Of a stretch of DNA of 64,000 nt, positions 52,273-60,648 are shown in pieces. Below the pieces are notes generated by a model. The model was not told where the DNA came from. It saw nothing but the letters and a program-made list of their open reading frames with translations, and did no database searches. This stretch comes from Mesorhizobium australicum. GTDB taxonomy: Bacteria > Pseudomonadota > Alphaproteobacteria > Rhizobiales > Rhizobiaceae. The stretch lies in contig NZ_FXBL01000004.1 in the NCBI RefSeq assembly GCF_900177325.1, forward strand, positions 124,001-188,000, read 5' to 3'. The position numbers and the translations under genes were made by a program. How positions within the stretch are numbered: position 1 is the first letter of the stretch; each line of letters opens with the position of its first letter.

Positions 52273-52749
52273 TCAGGCGGCGGCGCGTCCCTCGACGACA
52301 TCGGCGCCGACTTCATCGGCCGTGACGTCCTCAAGCCGGGCGCGGCTGTATCCCGCTTTTGCCAGCCAGAGTTCGGCGGCCTCACGGTTCTCCGCCAGAT
52401 GCAGCAGTTCGACGTTATCGCCGATATCCTGCACGACGCGGACCTGACCGACCCTCGGGCGCTCGATGACCCGGAAGGTCAGGTCGCTGTCGATGCCATA
52501 GGTGCGCATGACGGTGACGAGGATGATGCCGCCCTGACCGAAATTGCCTTCATGCAGTGTGAAGCATGGCGGGCTTGTGTAGGTCGGGCGCTCACGCGCG
52601 GGCTCCTTGCGCACAAGGCGGCCGACGCCGTTGCGGCGCTCCCAGGCCGCCAGCTTCTTCGTGAAGCGGGCGGGCGGCTTGGGCTCTCCGTCAGCATAGG
52701 CAATCAGCGAGCCGAGCGGAGCTATGTCGAGGACAAGAGAAGCGGACAT
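52273..52749 (-). CDS. Element protein of unknown function
   Basis: 158 residues starting MSASLVLDIAPLGSLIAYAD. The first 60 residues are basic (FTKKLAAWERRNGVGRL), and GGIILVTVMRTYGIDSDLTF plus a helical, acidic end follow. Located directly downstream of parB behind a terminator-like hairpin. No domain recognised; orthologues are expected in related elements at the same place. Confidence 0.72.
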   Translation of the reverse strand: MSASLVLDIAPLGSLIAYADGEPKPPARFTKKLAAWERRNGVGRLVRKEPARERPTYTSPPCFTLHEGNFGQGGIILVTVMRTYGIDSDLTFRVIERPRVGQVRVVQDIGDNVELLHLAENREAAELWLAKAGYSRARLEDVTADEVGADVVEGRAAA

Positions 52750-52772
52750 TGTTGGTCTCCTGAAACGAAAAC

Positions 52773-52793
52773 GGCCCGGCGGGATGCCGGGCC
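52773..52793 (-). terminator. Hairpin plus GTTTTCGTTTCAGGAG leader, copy 3 (end of parB)
   Basis: GGCCCGGC-ATCCC-GCCGGGCC is a perfect 8-bp stem followed by GTTTTCGTTTCAGGAG and the start of the 52,749 gene. It lies 60 nt after the parB stop. Terminator for parB and leader of the next gene at the same time. Confidence 0.6.
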
Positions 52794-52852
52794 TTGCGGA
52801 TGGAGGATGAAGAAGAAAGATGGGGCGACCGACGCCGCCCCGCAGATGCGTG

Positions 52853-54991
52853 TCACTCGGCGGCGACGAGAACCGCCGGCTCGTCGTCGGCGTCACTCGC
52901 ATCGTCCTCGTCGTCGCCGGCGAGGAAGTTGGGCAGCGCCTCGTCCTCCTCGTCGTTCTCGGCCGAGAGTTCCGCCGGCTCCTCCGCGACCAGGCGCAGC
53001 GGCTCGGGAAGCCAGCCGGTGTCGGCCAGCAGGCGTTCGGCCTCCCTGGCCATGTCGCCCTTCTTGAGATGGTCGATCAGCTCGGCGGCGCGCTCGCCCG
53101 CCCCCTCGCGCACGGCTTCGAGGATGTGAGGCTTGGTGACGCGGCCGAGATAATTCTCGACCGTCGGCTTCCAGCCTGCTTCCACCATGTCGAGTTCGAC
53201 AGCGCGCGCGAGCCGATCCGCCTCGGCGAGACGCTGCTGGATGCCGTGCACGGTGACGGTGCCGCCACCGTAGCGATCGGCCTTCTCGTAGAGGGCGTTG
53301 ACCCCGAAAGCAGCGCAATGCGCGAAGAGCGCCGCCTGCTCGGTGCCTTCGAGAGAGACGAGCCAATCCCAGAGGGAGGTCTCGTCGGTTGGCATGCGCG
53401 CCTCCCATGCCTTGTGGCGTTCCTCGATGGCCTGCGCCGCCGGGGTATCCTTCAAGCCGGGCGCTTGCAGGGAGAATCCGGTGTTGCGCACCGAGACTTC
53501 CATGGCCGGGCTGTAGGAGATGTAGCGGGAGAAGACGTCCCGGCAGAATTTGTGCAGCACGGCCAGGAACGCGACGGACGGATTGTTGGCCAGCCTGTCG
53601 CGCAGTGCAAGGGTACGCTCGGCCGTCAGTTCCGTCACCAGGCGATCCGGCAGCGGCTTGATGACGTCGTCATCCGTATCCGTCGGCTGGCTGCCGATGG
53701 TGATCACGGTGCGCTGAGCCGAAGGATCGACATCGGCGTCACCGTGGCCGATGCCGGCGTCACCACCGGTCGAGGAGCCGTTGCCCTCGACGGCGGCTTC
53801 CGGCTCATCCTCGGGACGGACATAGCCGCGATCGACGACGAGTTCGCCGTCCCGGCCGATGCTGAGGAAGACGCCGGCGCGGGCGATCTCGTCCGGATCG
53901 AAGCTGACGGGACGGTTCTCGAAGGCACTGAGGGCGGCCTCGATCTCCGCGAGACGCTGATCCACCTCTTCGGGCAGATCGTCGGCCTCCGCGTATTCCG
54001 ATTCGAGATCGTCATACTCGTTGCGGAGTGCCTCGCGAGCCGCCCGTTCCTCTTCGGTGAGGTCCTGCGTCGTGCCGGTCAGCTTGCGCAGGCCGTTGGC
54101 ATGGCCGTAGGGAAGTTCAACCGAAGCGTCGATCCACTTCCAGCCCTGGGCGGCAATCTCGTCGGCCATCGCCTTCAGCTTCTCGTCAACCAGGCGGTCG
54201 AGCAGGGAGACGTCCTGCAGCCAGCCGTCATTGTCGTGGGCAAAGAGATCGCGAAGCATCGCGCCGCCCGCAGCCTCATAGGCTTCGAGGCCGATGAAAC
54301 GGGCACGCTTGTCGGATGCCGGGACCGTGGTTTCGGTCAGCATGCGCCGGATTTGCCACGGCTCCTTCTGCCAGGAGTTGCGGATGCTCTCCCAGACCTG
54401 TTCCTGACGGGCATGGTCGGGATTGACGGTGAAAGCCATCAACATCTCCAGCGTCATGCCGTCCTCGGCATAGACGTCGAGCAGCACGGGAGAGACGGCG
54501 GCAAGGCGAAGCCGCTGCCTGACGACCTGAACCGTGGTGAAGAAGGCCGCCGCGATCTCCTCTTCGGTCATGCCCTTGTTGCGCATGTCGAGGAAGGCGC
54601 GGAACTGGTCGAGGGGATGCAGCGCCACGCGCTGGGTGTTCTCGGCCAGGCTGTCGTCCTCTGCGAGGATATTTGTTGAGGGATCGCGAACGACGCAGGG
54701 CACCGGCGCGGTCTTGGCAAGACGCTTCTGCTTCACGAGGATCGCCAGGGCCTGATAGCGGCGGCCGCCGGCCGGCACCTCGAACATGCCGGTCTCGTTG
54801 CCCTCGGCATCGAGCACGGGGCGGACATTGAGGCTCTGGAGAAGCGTGCCGCGGCGGGCGATATCCTCGGCCAGTTCCTCGACCGAAACGCCGGCCTTTA
54901 CGCGCCGAACATTCGACTGGCTGAGAACGAGCTTGTTGAAGGGGATGTCGCGCGAGGGCGACAGAGTGAGTTTCTGAGCGGCAGTAGCCAT
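52853..54991 (-). CDS. parB: ParB-like nuclease-domain protein
   Basis: 712 residues. The N-terminal ParB/Srx fold is clear: NKLVLSQSNVRR, VPAGGRRYQALAIL (box II type), DSLAENTQRVALHPLDQFRAF; an HTH-like helix follows (GMTEEEIAAAFFTTVQVVRQ). The long central part and the extremely acidic C-terminus (DDEDDASDADDEP) are typical of the large ParB proteins on ICEs and plasmids, distinct from the parA partner. Possible roles are DNA nicking, partition or regulation. It has a radC-type leader. Confidence 0.88.
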   Translation of the reverse strand: MATAAQKLTLSPSRDIPFNKLVLSQSNVRRVKAGVSVEELAEDIARRGTLLQSLNVRPVLDAEGNETGMFEVPAGGRRYQALAILVKQKRLAKTAPVPCVVRDPSTNILAEDDSLAENTQRVALHPLDQFRAFLDMRNKGMTEEEIAAAFFTTVQVVRQRLRLAAVSPVLLDVYAEDGMTLEMLMAFTVNPDHARQEQVWESIRNSWQKEPWQIRRMLTETTVPASDKRARFIGLEAYEAAGGAMLRDLFAHDNDGWLQDVSLLDRLVDEKLKAMADEIAAQGWKWIDASVELPYGHANGLRKLTGTTQDLTEEERAAREALRNEYDDLESEYAEADDLPEEVDQRLAEIEAALSAFENRPVSFDPDEIARAGVFLSIGRDGELVVDRGYVRPEDEPEAAVEGNGSSTGGDAGIGHGDADVDPSAQRTVITIGSQPTDTDDDVIKPLPDRLVTELTAERTLALRDRLANNPSVAFLAVLHKFCRDVFSRYISYSPAMEVSVRNTGFSLQAPGLKDTPAAQAIEERHKAWEARMPTDETSLWDWLVSLEGTEQAALFAHCAAFGVNALYEKADRYGGGTVTVHGIQQRLAEADRLARAVELDMVEAGWKPTVENYLGRVTKPHILEAVREGAGERAAELIDHLKKGDMAREAERLLADTGWLPEPLRLVAEEPAELSAENDEEDEALPNFLAGDDEDDASDADDEPAVLVAAE

Positions 54992-54999
54992 CGGGGTAG

Positions 55000-55078
55000 T
55001 CTCCGCGACGGGCGCCGAGAGCCTCTCTCTCCGCTTTCAACCCGTCGCGAAAATCCCCTCCCTCCTCTGACTCTCCGG
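55000..55078 (-). ncRNA. radC-motif-like structured leader of parB
   Basis: Outer stem CGCGACGGG with CCCGTCGCG is a perfect 9-bp match; the inner hairpin is GCGGAGAG-AGAGG-CTCTCGGC with one mismatch. Between the outer 5' arm and inner stem is TTGAAA, conserved in the radC copy. The element starts with GAGAGTCAGAGG and ends in CGGAGA, the SD region. Confidence 0.7.
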
Positions 55079-55170
55079 GTAGCGCGGTCGGCTTCCTGCG
55101 ACAGGAAGTCACCACTCCGGGAAACCGCGGGCGGATGAAGCCGAGCACCGTCAGGCCATCCGGCAAGCAA

Positions 55171-55659
55171 TCAGATTTCGCCTCGGGCGCGCAGACTGAC
55201 CTCCCGGCCGATACCGACGATGATATGGTCATGCAGCGTCAGGCCCATGACCTTGCAGCCTTTCTGGATCTCCTTGGTCATCGCCATGTCGGCTGACGAC
55301 GGTTCAGGATCACCCGCAGGATGATTGTGGACGATGATCAGCGCTGTCGCGTTGAGAGCCAGAGCCCGCCTCAGAACTTCACGGGGATAGACGGGGACGT
55401 GATCGACCGTGCCGATGGAGAGGCACTCATCCGAGATGAGCCGGTTCTTCTTGTCCAGATAGAGGACATGAAACCGCTCCACTTCGCCGCGGATGGTGAG
55501 CGCGCAATAGTCCAGCACCGCCTGCCAGGACGAGAGGACCGGGTTCTGGTTGAGATAGCGCAGCAGGATCTGGCGCGCCTCATAGATGACAACTTGCTCC
55601 TGGGCCGAGAACCGGAGAGGCTGCGGCTCGAAACCAAAAGTCTTCTGATGTCGGGTCAT
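55171..55659 (-). CDS. radC: RadC-family JAB/MPN domain protein
   Basis: 162 residues with the metalloprotease-like motif complete: GEVERFHVLYLD (Glu59/61) and HNHPAGDPEPSSAD (H111, H113, D124). Element-borne RadC proteins lack the N-terminal UPF0758 helix-hairpin-helix, as here. Long regarded as DNA-repair related, but the true activity is unclear. Its leader is one of the five radC-motif copies. Confidence 0.92.
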   Translation of the reverse strand: MTRHQKTFGFEPQPLRFSAQEQVVIYEARQILLRYLNQNPVLSSWQAVLDYCALTIRGEVERFHVLYLDKKNRLISDECLSIGTVDHVPVYPREVLRRALALNATALIIVHNHPAGDPEPSSADMAMTKEIQKGCKVMGLTLHDHIIVGIGREVSLRARGEI

Positions 55660-55665
55660 AGTTAC

Positions 55666-55745
55666 GTCTCCCGACGGGCAGCAGGCCCTGTGCCAAAGCT
55701 TTCAACCCGTCACGAGGCGAGGCGCCGCCCTCGTCGTCTGAGAGA
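55666..55745 (-). ncRNA. radC-motif-like structured leader of radC
   Basis: TGACGGG pairs with CCCGTCG as a shorter outer stem around GTTGAAAGC and an inner GGC-ACAGG-GCC. The 5' part begins TCTCAGACGACGAGG. This is the gene context that gave the published motif its name. It ends next to CGGGAGA, the SD region. Confidence 0.6.
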
Positions 55746-55778
55746 GCGGCGCAGGATCGCAAAACGCACAGCCGGAAA

Positions 55779-56183
55779 TCAGGCTTTCTGGGTTTCCGTA
55801 TCGGGGGGAGTGAGGTTGAGCGCGGCAGCGCTGCGGGCGCGTGCGTAAAGAATGCGCTCGGCCGCACGTATGCTGCCAGCCTCTCTTGCCGCCTCGGCCC
55901 AGACCGAGATCGGAAAATCCCCGGTAAAGAGCAGGTCCCGCTCGATCCCTATGCCGAAGGGCAATCGGATGGACTCCATTTCCTCCAGCGAAAAGCTGCC
56001 AAGTTCCGGATAGCCGAGATCGGCGAGACCGAACATAATGTCGCCGTCCGGATCCAGTTCGGTCGCGAGCCAGACGCCTTCGCCGAGCGGATTGAAGAAT
56101 TTCACAACCGGCACATGGTCGACGTCGCGCTGACGGCCATTCGCGAGCAGGCGTTGGCGCAGATCGGGGGGCAGGAGGATCAT
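55779..56183 (-). CDS. DUF2958 family protein
   Basis: 134 residues: MILLPPDLRQRLLANG, VPVVKFFNPLGEGVWLATEL, GDIMFGLADLGYPELGSFSL and DLLFTGDFPISVWAEAA are the DUF2958 signatures. The family occurs beside ardC on mobile elements; function unknown. It overlaps the ardC stop by four bases. Confidence 0.9.
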   Translation of the reverse strand: MILLPPDLRQRLLANGRQRDVDHVPVVKFFNPLGEGVWLATELDPDGDIMFGLADLGYPELGSFSLEEMESIRLPFGIGIERDLLFTGDFPISVWAEAAREAGSIRAAERILYARARSAAALNLTPPDTETQKA

Positions 56184-57139
56184 GCCGCCCTCCTGTCGAT
56201 GGTGCCGGCCTCGGCGGCGGAACCGTCCGCATCCGGAAGGAAGGACAAGATCCAGTCCGCCGCCCTGCTGGCCTGCGAAGCGGCACGGACGATGGCGCGG
56301 GAATCCTCGCGCATGACGTCGAGCCAGGAGCCGATGTAATCCGCATGGCGCACGGTCGGGACGATGCCGACCGAAGCGCAGCAGAAAGCCGAAATTTGTT
56401 CGGCAATCATTTCTTCGAAGGCGTATTTCTTCGAGCCGAAGGAGCCGGAAAGATCGCGATTGAGCCGGCTGTGATGACCGCTGGCGTGGCCGATTTCGTG
56501 AAGCGCGGTCCGGTGCCAGTTGATCGGCTCGTAGTAGGCTTGCGGCGGCGGCACGACCACATAGTCGTGGGCTGGAACGTAAAACGCCTTGTCACCGCCG
56601 ATACGGAAGTCGATGCCGGTCGCCTTGATGAGCGCCTCGACCATCGGCTCGATCACGCCGGGTGGCGGCGGCGGGATGGTGACGGCGATATCGTCGGGCA
56701 GTCCTTCGCATTGCGCCGTGTTGAACACGGTGAACCGTTTGAGAAACGGGATGGCCTGCGCCTCCTCGCCGGTCTCGCGGGCGCGCTTCTTCTCGTCCTC
56801 GGGAACGAAGCGATCGGCATAGACGACGGTAGTGCCGCGTTCGCCCTTGCGCACATTGCCGCCAAAGGAAAGAGCCTGCCGGAACGTCAGCCAGCCCTGG
56901 CCGGGAAAGCCGTGCTGGACGACGGCGCCCCAGAGAAGAAGGATGTTGATGCCGCTGTAGCTTCGGCCCGTGCTGGCATTCCTGGGCAGGCCGAGCGGGA
57001 CTTTCGCCCCGGACCTACCCCAGGGCTGCACCCAGGGCACGCGGCCAGCTTCCAGCTCGGCGATGATCTTGTTGGTAATTTCGTCGTACAGGTTCGTCCG
57101 GTCCGAGCCGGCGCGTGAGGTGCGATCATATCTGGACAT
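56180..57139 (-). CDS. ardC: ArdC-like antirestriction/ssDNA-binding metalloprotease-fold protein
   Basis: 319 residues. The N-terminal ssDNA-binding ArdC domain (NLYDEITNKIIAELEAG, VPWVQPW, SYSGINILLLW) is followed by a zincin-like domain with HEIGHASGH. ArdC proteins protect incoming single-stranded DNA from restriction during conjugation. First gene of the minus-strand block; a radC-type leader and a roughly 350-bp gap lie upstream, the likely promoter position. Confidence 0.9.
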   Translation of the reverse strand: MSRYDRTSRAGSDRTNLYDEITNKIIAELEAGRVPWVQPWGRSGAKVPLGLPRNASTGRSYSGINILLLWGAVVQHGFPGQGWLTFRQALSFGGNVRKGERGTTVVYADRFVPEDEKKRARETGEEAQAIPFLKRFTVFNTAQCEGLPDDIAVTIPPPPPGVIEPMVEALIKATGIDFRIGGDKAFYVPAHDYVVVPPPQAYYEPINWHRTALHEIGHASGHHSRLNRDLSGSFGSKKYAFEEMIAEQISAFCCASVGIVPTVRHADYIGSWLDVMREDSRAIVRAASQASRAADWILSFLPDADGSAAEAGTIDRRAA

Positions 57140-57144
57140 CGCGG

Positions 57145-57224
57145 TTCTCCGCGACGGGCGCCGGAGACCTCTTCCCCGGCCCTCAACCCGTCACGGCAAA
57201 CCCCGTCCGCACTCTTACTCTCGC
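57145..57224 (-). ncRNA. radC-motif-like structured leader of ardC
   Basis: Outer stem CCGTGACGGG with CCCGTCGCGG (G-U allowed) and inner hairpin GCCGGGGA-AGAGG-TCTCCGGC. Starts GAGAGTAAGAGTG and ends CGCGGAGAA, five bases before the ATG. Antirestriction genes are a reported context of the motif. Confidence 0.68.
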
Positions 57225-57486
57225 CGGGCCGAGGGCCCGCAAAGGCGCAGAACCGTAAAAGCGCAAAGCCGCGTTCCAGACATCTGCCGACAGCAGCAGC
57301 ACCATGCGTCAGGGATCGACGCCCACAGGGTGAAGACCGCGCATGCGGGGGCTTCAGCGCCAGCCGAGAGTCCGGCCCGAAGGGCGACGCCCAACTTCCA
57401 AGTCATCCGAGTCTCGCGACATACCTCGGCCATCGCTGAAGCTGCTCAACCTCGTAAAGTCAAATGGATTGCAGGCGATTGCCTGA
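57225..57486. other. Gene-free gap between ardC and abiEii
   Basis: No supported ORF is found here. It contains AAAGGCGCAGAACC and AAAAGCGCAAAGCC (near 57,245-57,275), two loosely similar A-rich words, and must hold the ardC promoter. I see no clear terminator for abiEii at its left end. Confidence 0.3.
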
Positions 57487-58302
57487 CTACGATGCACCCT
57501 TCCACGGCTCGCCCGGCAGGCGTTCGATCAGCGCGGACTGAACCTTCGCCGCCGCCGACTCGAAATCCCAAGCGTAGCCGTTGGCCAGCAAGGGGCCGAT
57601 GTCAGCGGTGAACTGCGGATCGCTCCGCTTTTGGTGCATGTTCTGCTCGAACAGGGCACGGGTGACGGTATGGCCGCCATGCTCCATGTAGGAGCTGAAG
57701 GTCTGGACGATGCGCTCGGGGTCGGCGTCGTTCTGCTCGAGCGCCACGGCCAGGTCGAAGAGGTCACGACCTTTCTTGCGCTGGTACAGCGCGCGCAGCT
57801 TGGTGCCGAGCAGTTCGTCCAGCTCGTAGGTCGCGATCTCGCAGGCCCCTTCGAACCAGCGCGACGATACGCTGAAGGGAAGCTTCTTGAATCCGTGAAC
57901 CGCGAAATGCTCACGCGAATTGATCTCGACCTTCAGCTTCATGGCGATGGGCGGCGCGTCTTCGGATGCGAAACGATAGACGAAGGTCACGCGGCCCTCC
58001 GTCTGCTTCCAACGCGGGGCGCCGAGCCACGGGTCGAGCACCGACCGCAGCGCGTCCATCACCGGCCCGGCAGCTTCCGCCCGCATCTGCACGAGGTCGA
58101 TGTCCTCGGAATAGCGTGCGGCCGGTTTGAGATAGAGTTTGTACAGCGCCGTCCCGCCGCGAAAGGCCAGCGCCTCGGCGAGGACTGGATGTGAGAATAT
58201 CGCGACCAGCGCGCGGCAGATGACGAGATCCTGCTCGATCTGGATGTCCTGCACCCAGGGCGCCTGCGCCCGCCAATCGGTAATGTAGTCGCGCGGGATC
58301 AC
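57487..58302 (-). CDS. AbiEii-type nucleotidyltransferase toxin
   Basis: 271 residues from a GTG that overlaps the antitoxin stop (GTGA). Nucleotidyltransferase motifs of the AbiEii/DUF1814 family are present: RGGTALYKLYL (48 onward), RYSEDIDLV (63 onward, with the metal-binding Asp pair) and KLKVEINSREHF, later GTKLRALYQRKKGRDLFDLA. Such toxins inactivate tRNA or other targets to abort phage infection or hold the element. An ORF extension upstream would overlap the antitoxin gene and is rejected. Confidence 0.85.
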   Translation of the reverse strand: MIPRDYITDWRAQAPWVQDIQIEQDLVICRALVAIFSHPVLAEALAFRGGTALYKLYLKPAARYSEDIDLVQMRAEAAGPVMDALRSVLDPWLGAPRWKQTEGRVTFVYRFASEDAPPIAMKLKVEINSREHFAVHGFKKLPFSVSSRWFEGACEIATYELDELLGTKLRALYQRKKGRDLFDLAVALEQNDADPERIVQTFSSYMEHGGHTVTRALFEQNMHQKRSDPQFTADIGPLLANGYAWDFESAAAKVQSALIERLPGEPWKGAS

Positions 58303-59099
58303 AGTTCGGCCTCCACGTCGGCGTTGACGAGAAGTTTCCACCCGTCATCCCGCATGGCGCCCTCGGCCGAAGCTATGGGCAAGAGCGGAGCCGTCTGCCG
58401 TGCGTGCGTGCGCACATAGGATTTCAGCGGCGCGGCGAGCGCATGGGCATCAACCTTTTCGAGGAGATAGCCAAGACGCTGCGCCCAGGGGATTGGCGCC
58501 ATTTGCGCCGCCGCGACCAGTTTGCTGGCGTCGAGGTTCTCGGCGAGTTCGCCCAGAACCGTTGCCACCTGGTCGAGGCCGCCGACGTGATCGTAGTAGC
58601 CGACAATGTCGACCGCCGTTGCCTCAGGGGTGGAGACAAGCACGGTGCCGCGCGGCGTGTTGAAGGTCTGAACGGGGATCCGTGCGATATCCTTGCGCAC
58701 CACGAAGGCGACGCGCACCGCGCCGCATGCAAGCGGGCGGCGGCTCTTCGCGACCATCACCTGCGCTTCCTGCGGGCGATGATGGGCAGCGCCATGATAC
58801 TGCGCTGCGGAGAGAAGTCCCATATAATAGGGCTGGCCTAGCCTCTGCATGAGCGCGGGGATGAACTGGTCCGCGGGCAGAGACCCGAGGGAGCGGTATT
58901 CCGGGGGAATGATGACGTAAAAGCCTCGCGCCGGCGAGGCGATCAATCCCTGCTTCGCGAGGCGGTTTAGGGCGAGTTTGGTGGCGTCGGGTGAAACTCC
59001 CAGCGCCTCCCGCGCGTCGCCGGAACTGAAATGATATCGCCCGCCGCTGGCAAGGCGGGCGATATAGTCCCGGGCGTGAATTCGCGATTCTGATTTCAT
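58299..59099 (-). CDS. AbiEi-type antitoxin with winged HTH
   Basis: 266 residues: an N-terminal winged helix (SGDAREALGVSPDATKLALN, KQGLIASPARGFYVIIPPEY) and the AbiEi C-terminal antitoxin domain (QRLGQPYYMGLLSAAQYHGA, then STPEATAVDIVGYYDHVGGL). Known AbiEi proteins repress their own operon by binding inverted repeats. An inverted repeat is present one base before the ATG at 59099; an alternative GTG two codons upstream lies within it. Confidence 0.87.
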   Translation of the reverse strand: MKSESRIHARDYIARLASGGRYHFSSGDAREALGVSPDATKLALNRLAKQGLIASPARGFYVIIPPEYRSLGSLPADQFIPALMQRLGQPYYMGLLSAAQYHGAAHHRPQEAQVMVAKSRRPLACGAVRVAFVVRKDIARIPVQTFNTPRGTVLVSTPEATAVDIVGYYDHVGGLDQVATVLGELAENLDASKLVAAAQMAPIPWAQRLGYLLEKVDAHALAAPLKSYVRTHARQTAPLLPIASAEGAMRDDGWKLLVNADVEAEL

Positions 59100-59100
59100 G

Positions 59101-59133
59101 TGCACAAAGTATCATTTTCTAATACCTTGTGCA
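59101..59133. promoter_or_regulatory. Autoregulatory operator of the abiE pair
   Basis: TGCACAAAGTAT-CATTTTCTA-ATACCTTGTGCA: 12-bp arms with one mismatch and a nine-base AT-rich spacer, immediately upstream of the antitoxin start. This fits the AbiEi repressor mode. The AT-rich centre suggests that the promoter overlaps it. Confidence 0.6.
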
Positions 59134-59300
59134 ATTGATTCGAGAACGACCACGCCGCCGGCAAAATACCAAGCCCCCATCCCTCGTGTCTCAAGAGCGG
59201 GCCAACCCTAGTTCCGCCGAAACTGCGGCTGCATGTGACCTGCCACTGAGTTTTTCCTCCACCTGGAGTTAGAGTCCGGCCTCGATTGAAGGACGGACAG

Positions 59301-59567
59301 ATGAAGCGGAAGCGGTTTACGGAAGAGCAGATCATCGCGGTTCTGCGCGAGCACGAGGCGGGTGCGAAGGCGGGCGACCTGGCCCGCAAGCACGGGGTTT
59401 CGGAGGCGACGCTGTATAACTGGAAGGCGAAGTATGGCGGCATGGACGTGTCCGACGCCAAACGCCTGAAGGCCCTGGAAGACGAGAACGCGAAGCTGAA
59501 GAAGCTGCTCGCCGACCAGATGCTGGAAGCCTCGGCCCTTCGCGAGCTGCTGTCAAAAAAATGGTAG
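59301..59567 (+). CDS. IS3-family OrfA (HTH transposase subunit)
   Basis: 88 residues beginning [23 protein letters not shown] in [20 protein letters not shown], then a leucine-zipper-like segment ([18 protein letters not shown]). It binds the IS ends. The A7 run followed by TGG at its end provides a -1 frameshift site to make the OrfAB fusion transposase. ATG at 59301 follows AAGGACGG. Confidence 0.9.
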   Translation: MKRKRFTEEQIIAVLREHEAGAKAGDLARKHGVSEATLYNWKAKYGGMDVSDAKRLKALEDENAKLKKLLADQMLEASALRELLSKKW

Positions 59568-60490
59568 GGCCCGCCGCCAAGCGCGAAGCCGTCGCGCATC
59601 TGAGGTCCGCCATGGGCCTGTCGGAGCGGCGGGCCTGTTCCTTCGTCGGTGCCGATCGCAAGATGATCCGCTACCGGTCCTGCCGTCCGCCGGAGACGGA
59701 GTTGCGCGGCAAGCTGCGTGACCTCGCCAATGAACGCCGGCGTTTCGGCTATCGGCGCCTGTTCATTCTGCTGCGGCGGGAGGGTGAGCCTTCGGGGATC
59801 AACCGGATCTATCGCCTCTACCGGGAGGAAGGGCTGACAGTTCGCAAGCGCCGGGCGCGGCGACGAGCGGTGGGCACGCGAGCGCCGATCCTGGTCGAGG
59901 CGAGACCGAATGCGCGTTGGTCGTTGGACTTCGTGCACGACCAGTTCGCCTGCGGTCGGCGGTTCCGCGTGCTCAACATCGTCGACGACGTGACGCGCGA
60001 ATGCCTGGCCGCGATCCCCGACACGTCGATCTCCGGTCGTCGGGTGGCACGTGAGCTGACCGATCTGATCGGCCGTCGCGGCAGGCCGGCCATGATCGTT
60101 TCCGACCACGGCACGGAGTTCACCTCGAACGCCATCCTCGCCTGGTCGAAGGACCATCGTGTCGAGTGGCACTACATCGCGCCGGGAAAGCCGATGCAGA
60201 ACGGCTATGTCGAGAGCTTCAACGGGCGGATGCGGGACGAGCTGCTGAACGAGAGCCTGTTCTTCGGCATCGACCATGCGCGCAGCGCCATCGCCGAATG
60301 GAGGCAGGACTTCAACACCGCGAGGCCACACTCCTCGCTCGGCTACCAGACCCCGGCGGCCTTCGCCGGAACCCTCGCCGCAACCGCCTCCGACGCTTCG
60401 CTCGATAAGGGCTTCGCGTCTCCACCGGTTGCTCAACCCGCGCCCTACGGCGTAACAGAAACGGCCGAGGCTCTAATCGCCACTGGATGA
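59561..60490 (+). CDS. IS3-family OrfB (DDE integrase domain)
   Basis: 309 residues in the -1 frame relative to OrfA. DDE catalytic residues are in [20 protein letters not shown] and [20 protein letters not shown]; the C-terminus ends near the right repeat. Normally produced as an OrfAB fusion through frameshifting. The sequence between orfA stop and the shared ATGG agrees with that mechanism. Confidence 0.92.
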   Translation: MVGPAAKREAVAHLRSAMGLSERRACSFVGADRKMIRYRSCRPPETELRGKLRDLANERRRFGYRRLFILLRREGEPSGINRIYRLYREEGLTVRKRRARRRAVGTRAPILVEARPNARWSLDFVHDQFACGRRFRVLNIVDDVTRECLAAIPDTSISGRRVARELTDLIGRRGRPAMIVSDHGTEFTSNAILAWSKDHRVEWHYIAPGKPMQNGYVESFNGRMRDELLNESLFFGIDHARSAIAEWRQDFNTARPHSSLGYQTPAAFAGTLAATASDASLDKGFASPPVAQPAPYGVTETAEALIATG

Positions 60491-60648
60491 CAGTTCAGTG
60501 GCAGGTCACATGGACGACAGCGTTACGTCAATTCGTTCCGATGCTTCCATTGGCGCAGGCCCCGCGAAGGTTCTAAAAATCCAACCTTACACTGTTACAA
60601 CGATCGACACTTCTTGGAGCGATACCTATTGAGTATGGGCGGGACCAG

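Larger units (their letters stand above)
59234..60510 (+). mobile_element. IS3-family insertion sequence (1,277 bp)
   Basis: Terminal inverted repeats TGTGACCTGCCACTGA (59234-59249) and CAGTGGCAGGTCACA (60496-60510) match over 14 bases and end in TG/CA. Between them lie overlapping orfA and orfB with an A7 slippery stretch at the junction. Both ORFs are intact, so it may be active. I see no clear 3-4 bp target duplication in the flanks (gca / tgg). Confidence 0.88.

Noticed and set aside
52820..54679. 619-aa plus-strand ORF opposite parB
   Set aside because: Antisense of parB; all recognisable motifs are on the minus strand.
59225..60515. Target-site duplication of the IS3 element
   Set aside because: The bases flanking the terminal repeats do not match on the two sides, so no duplication is claimed.
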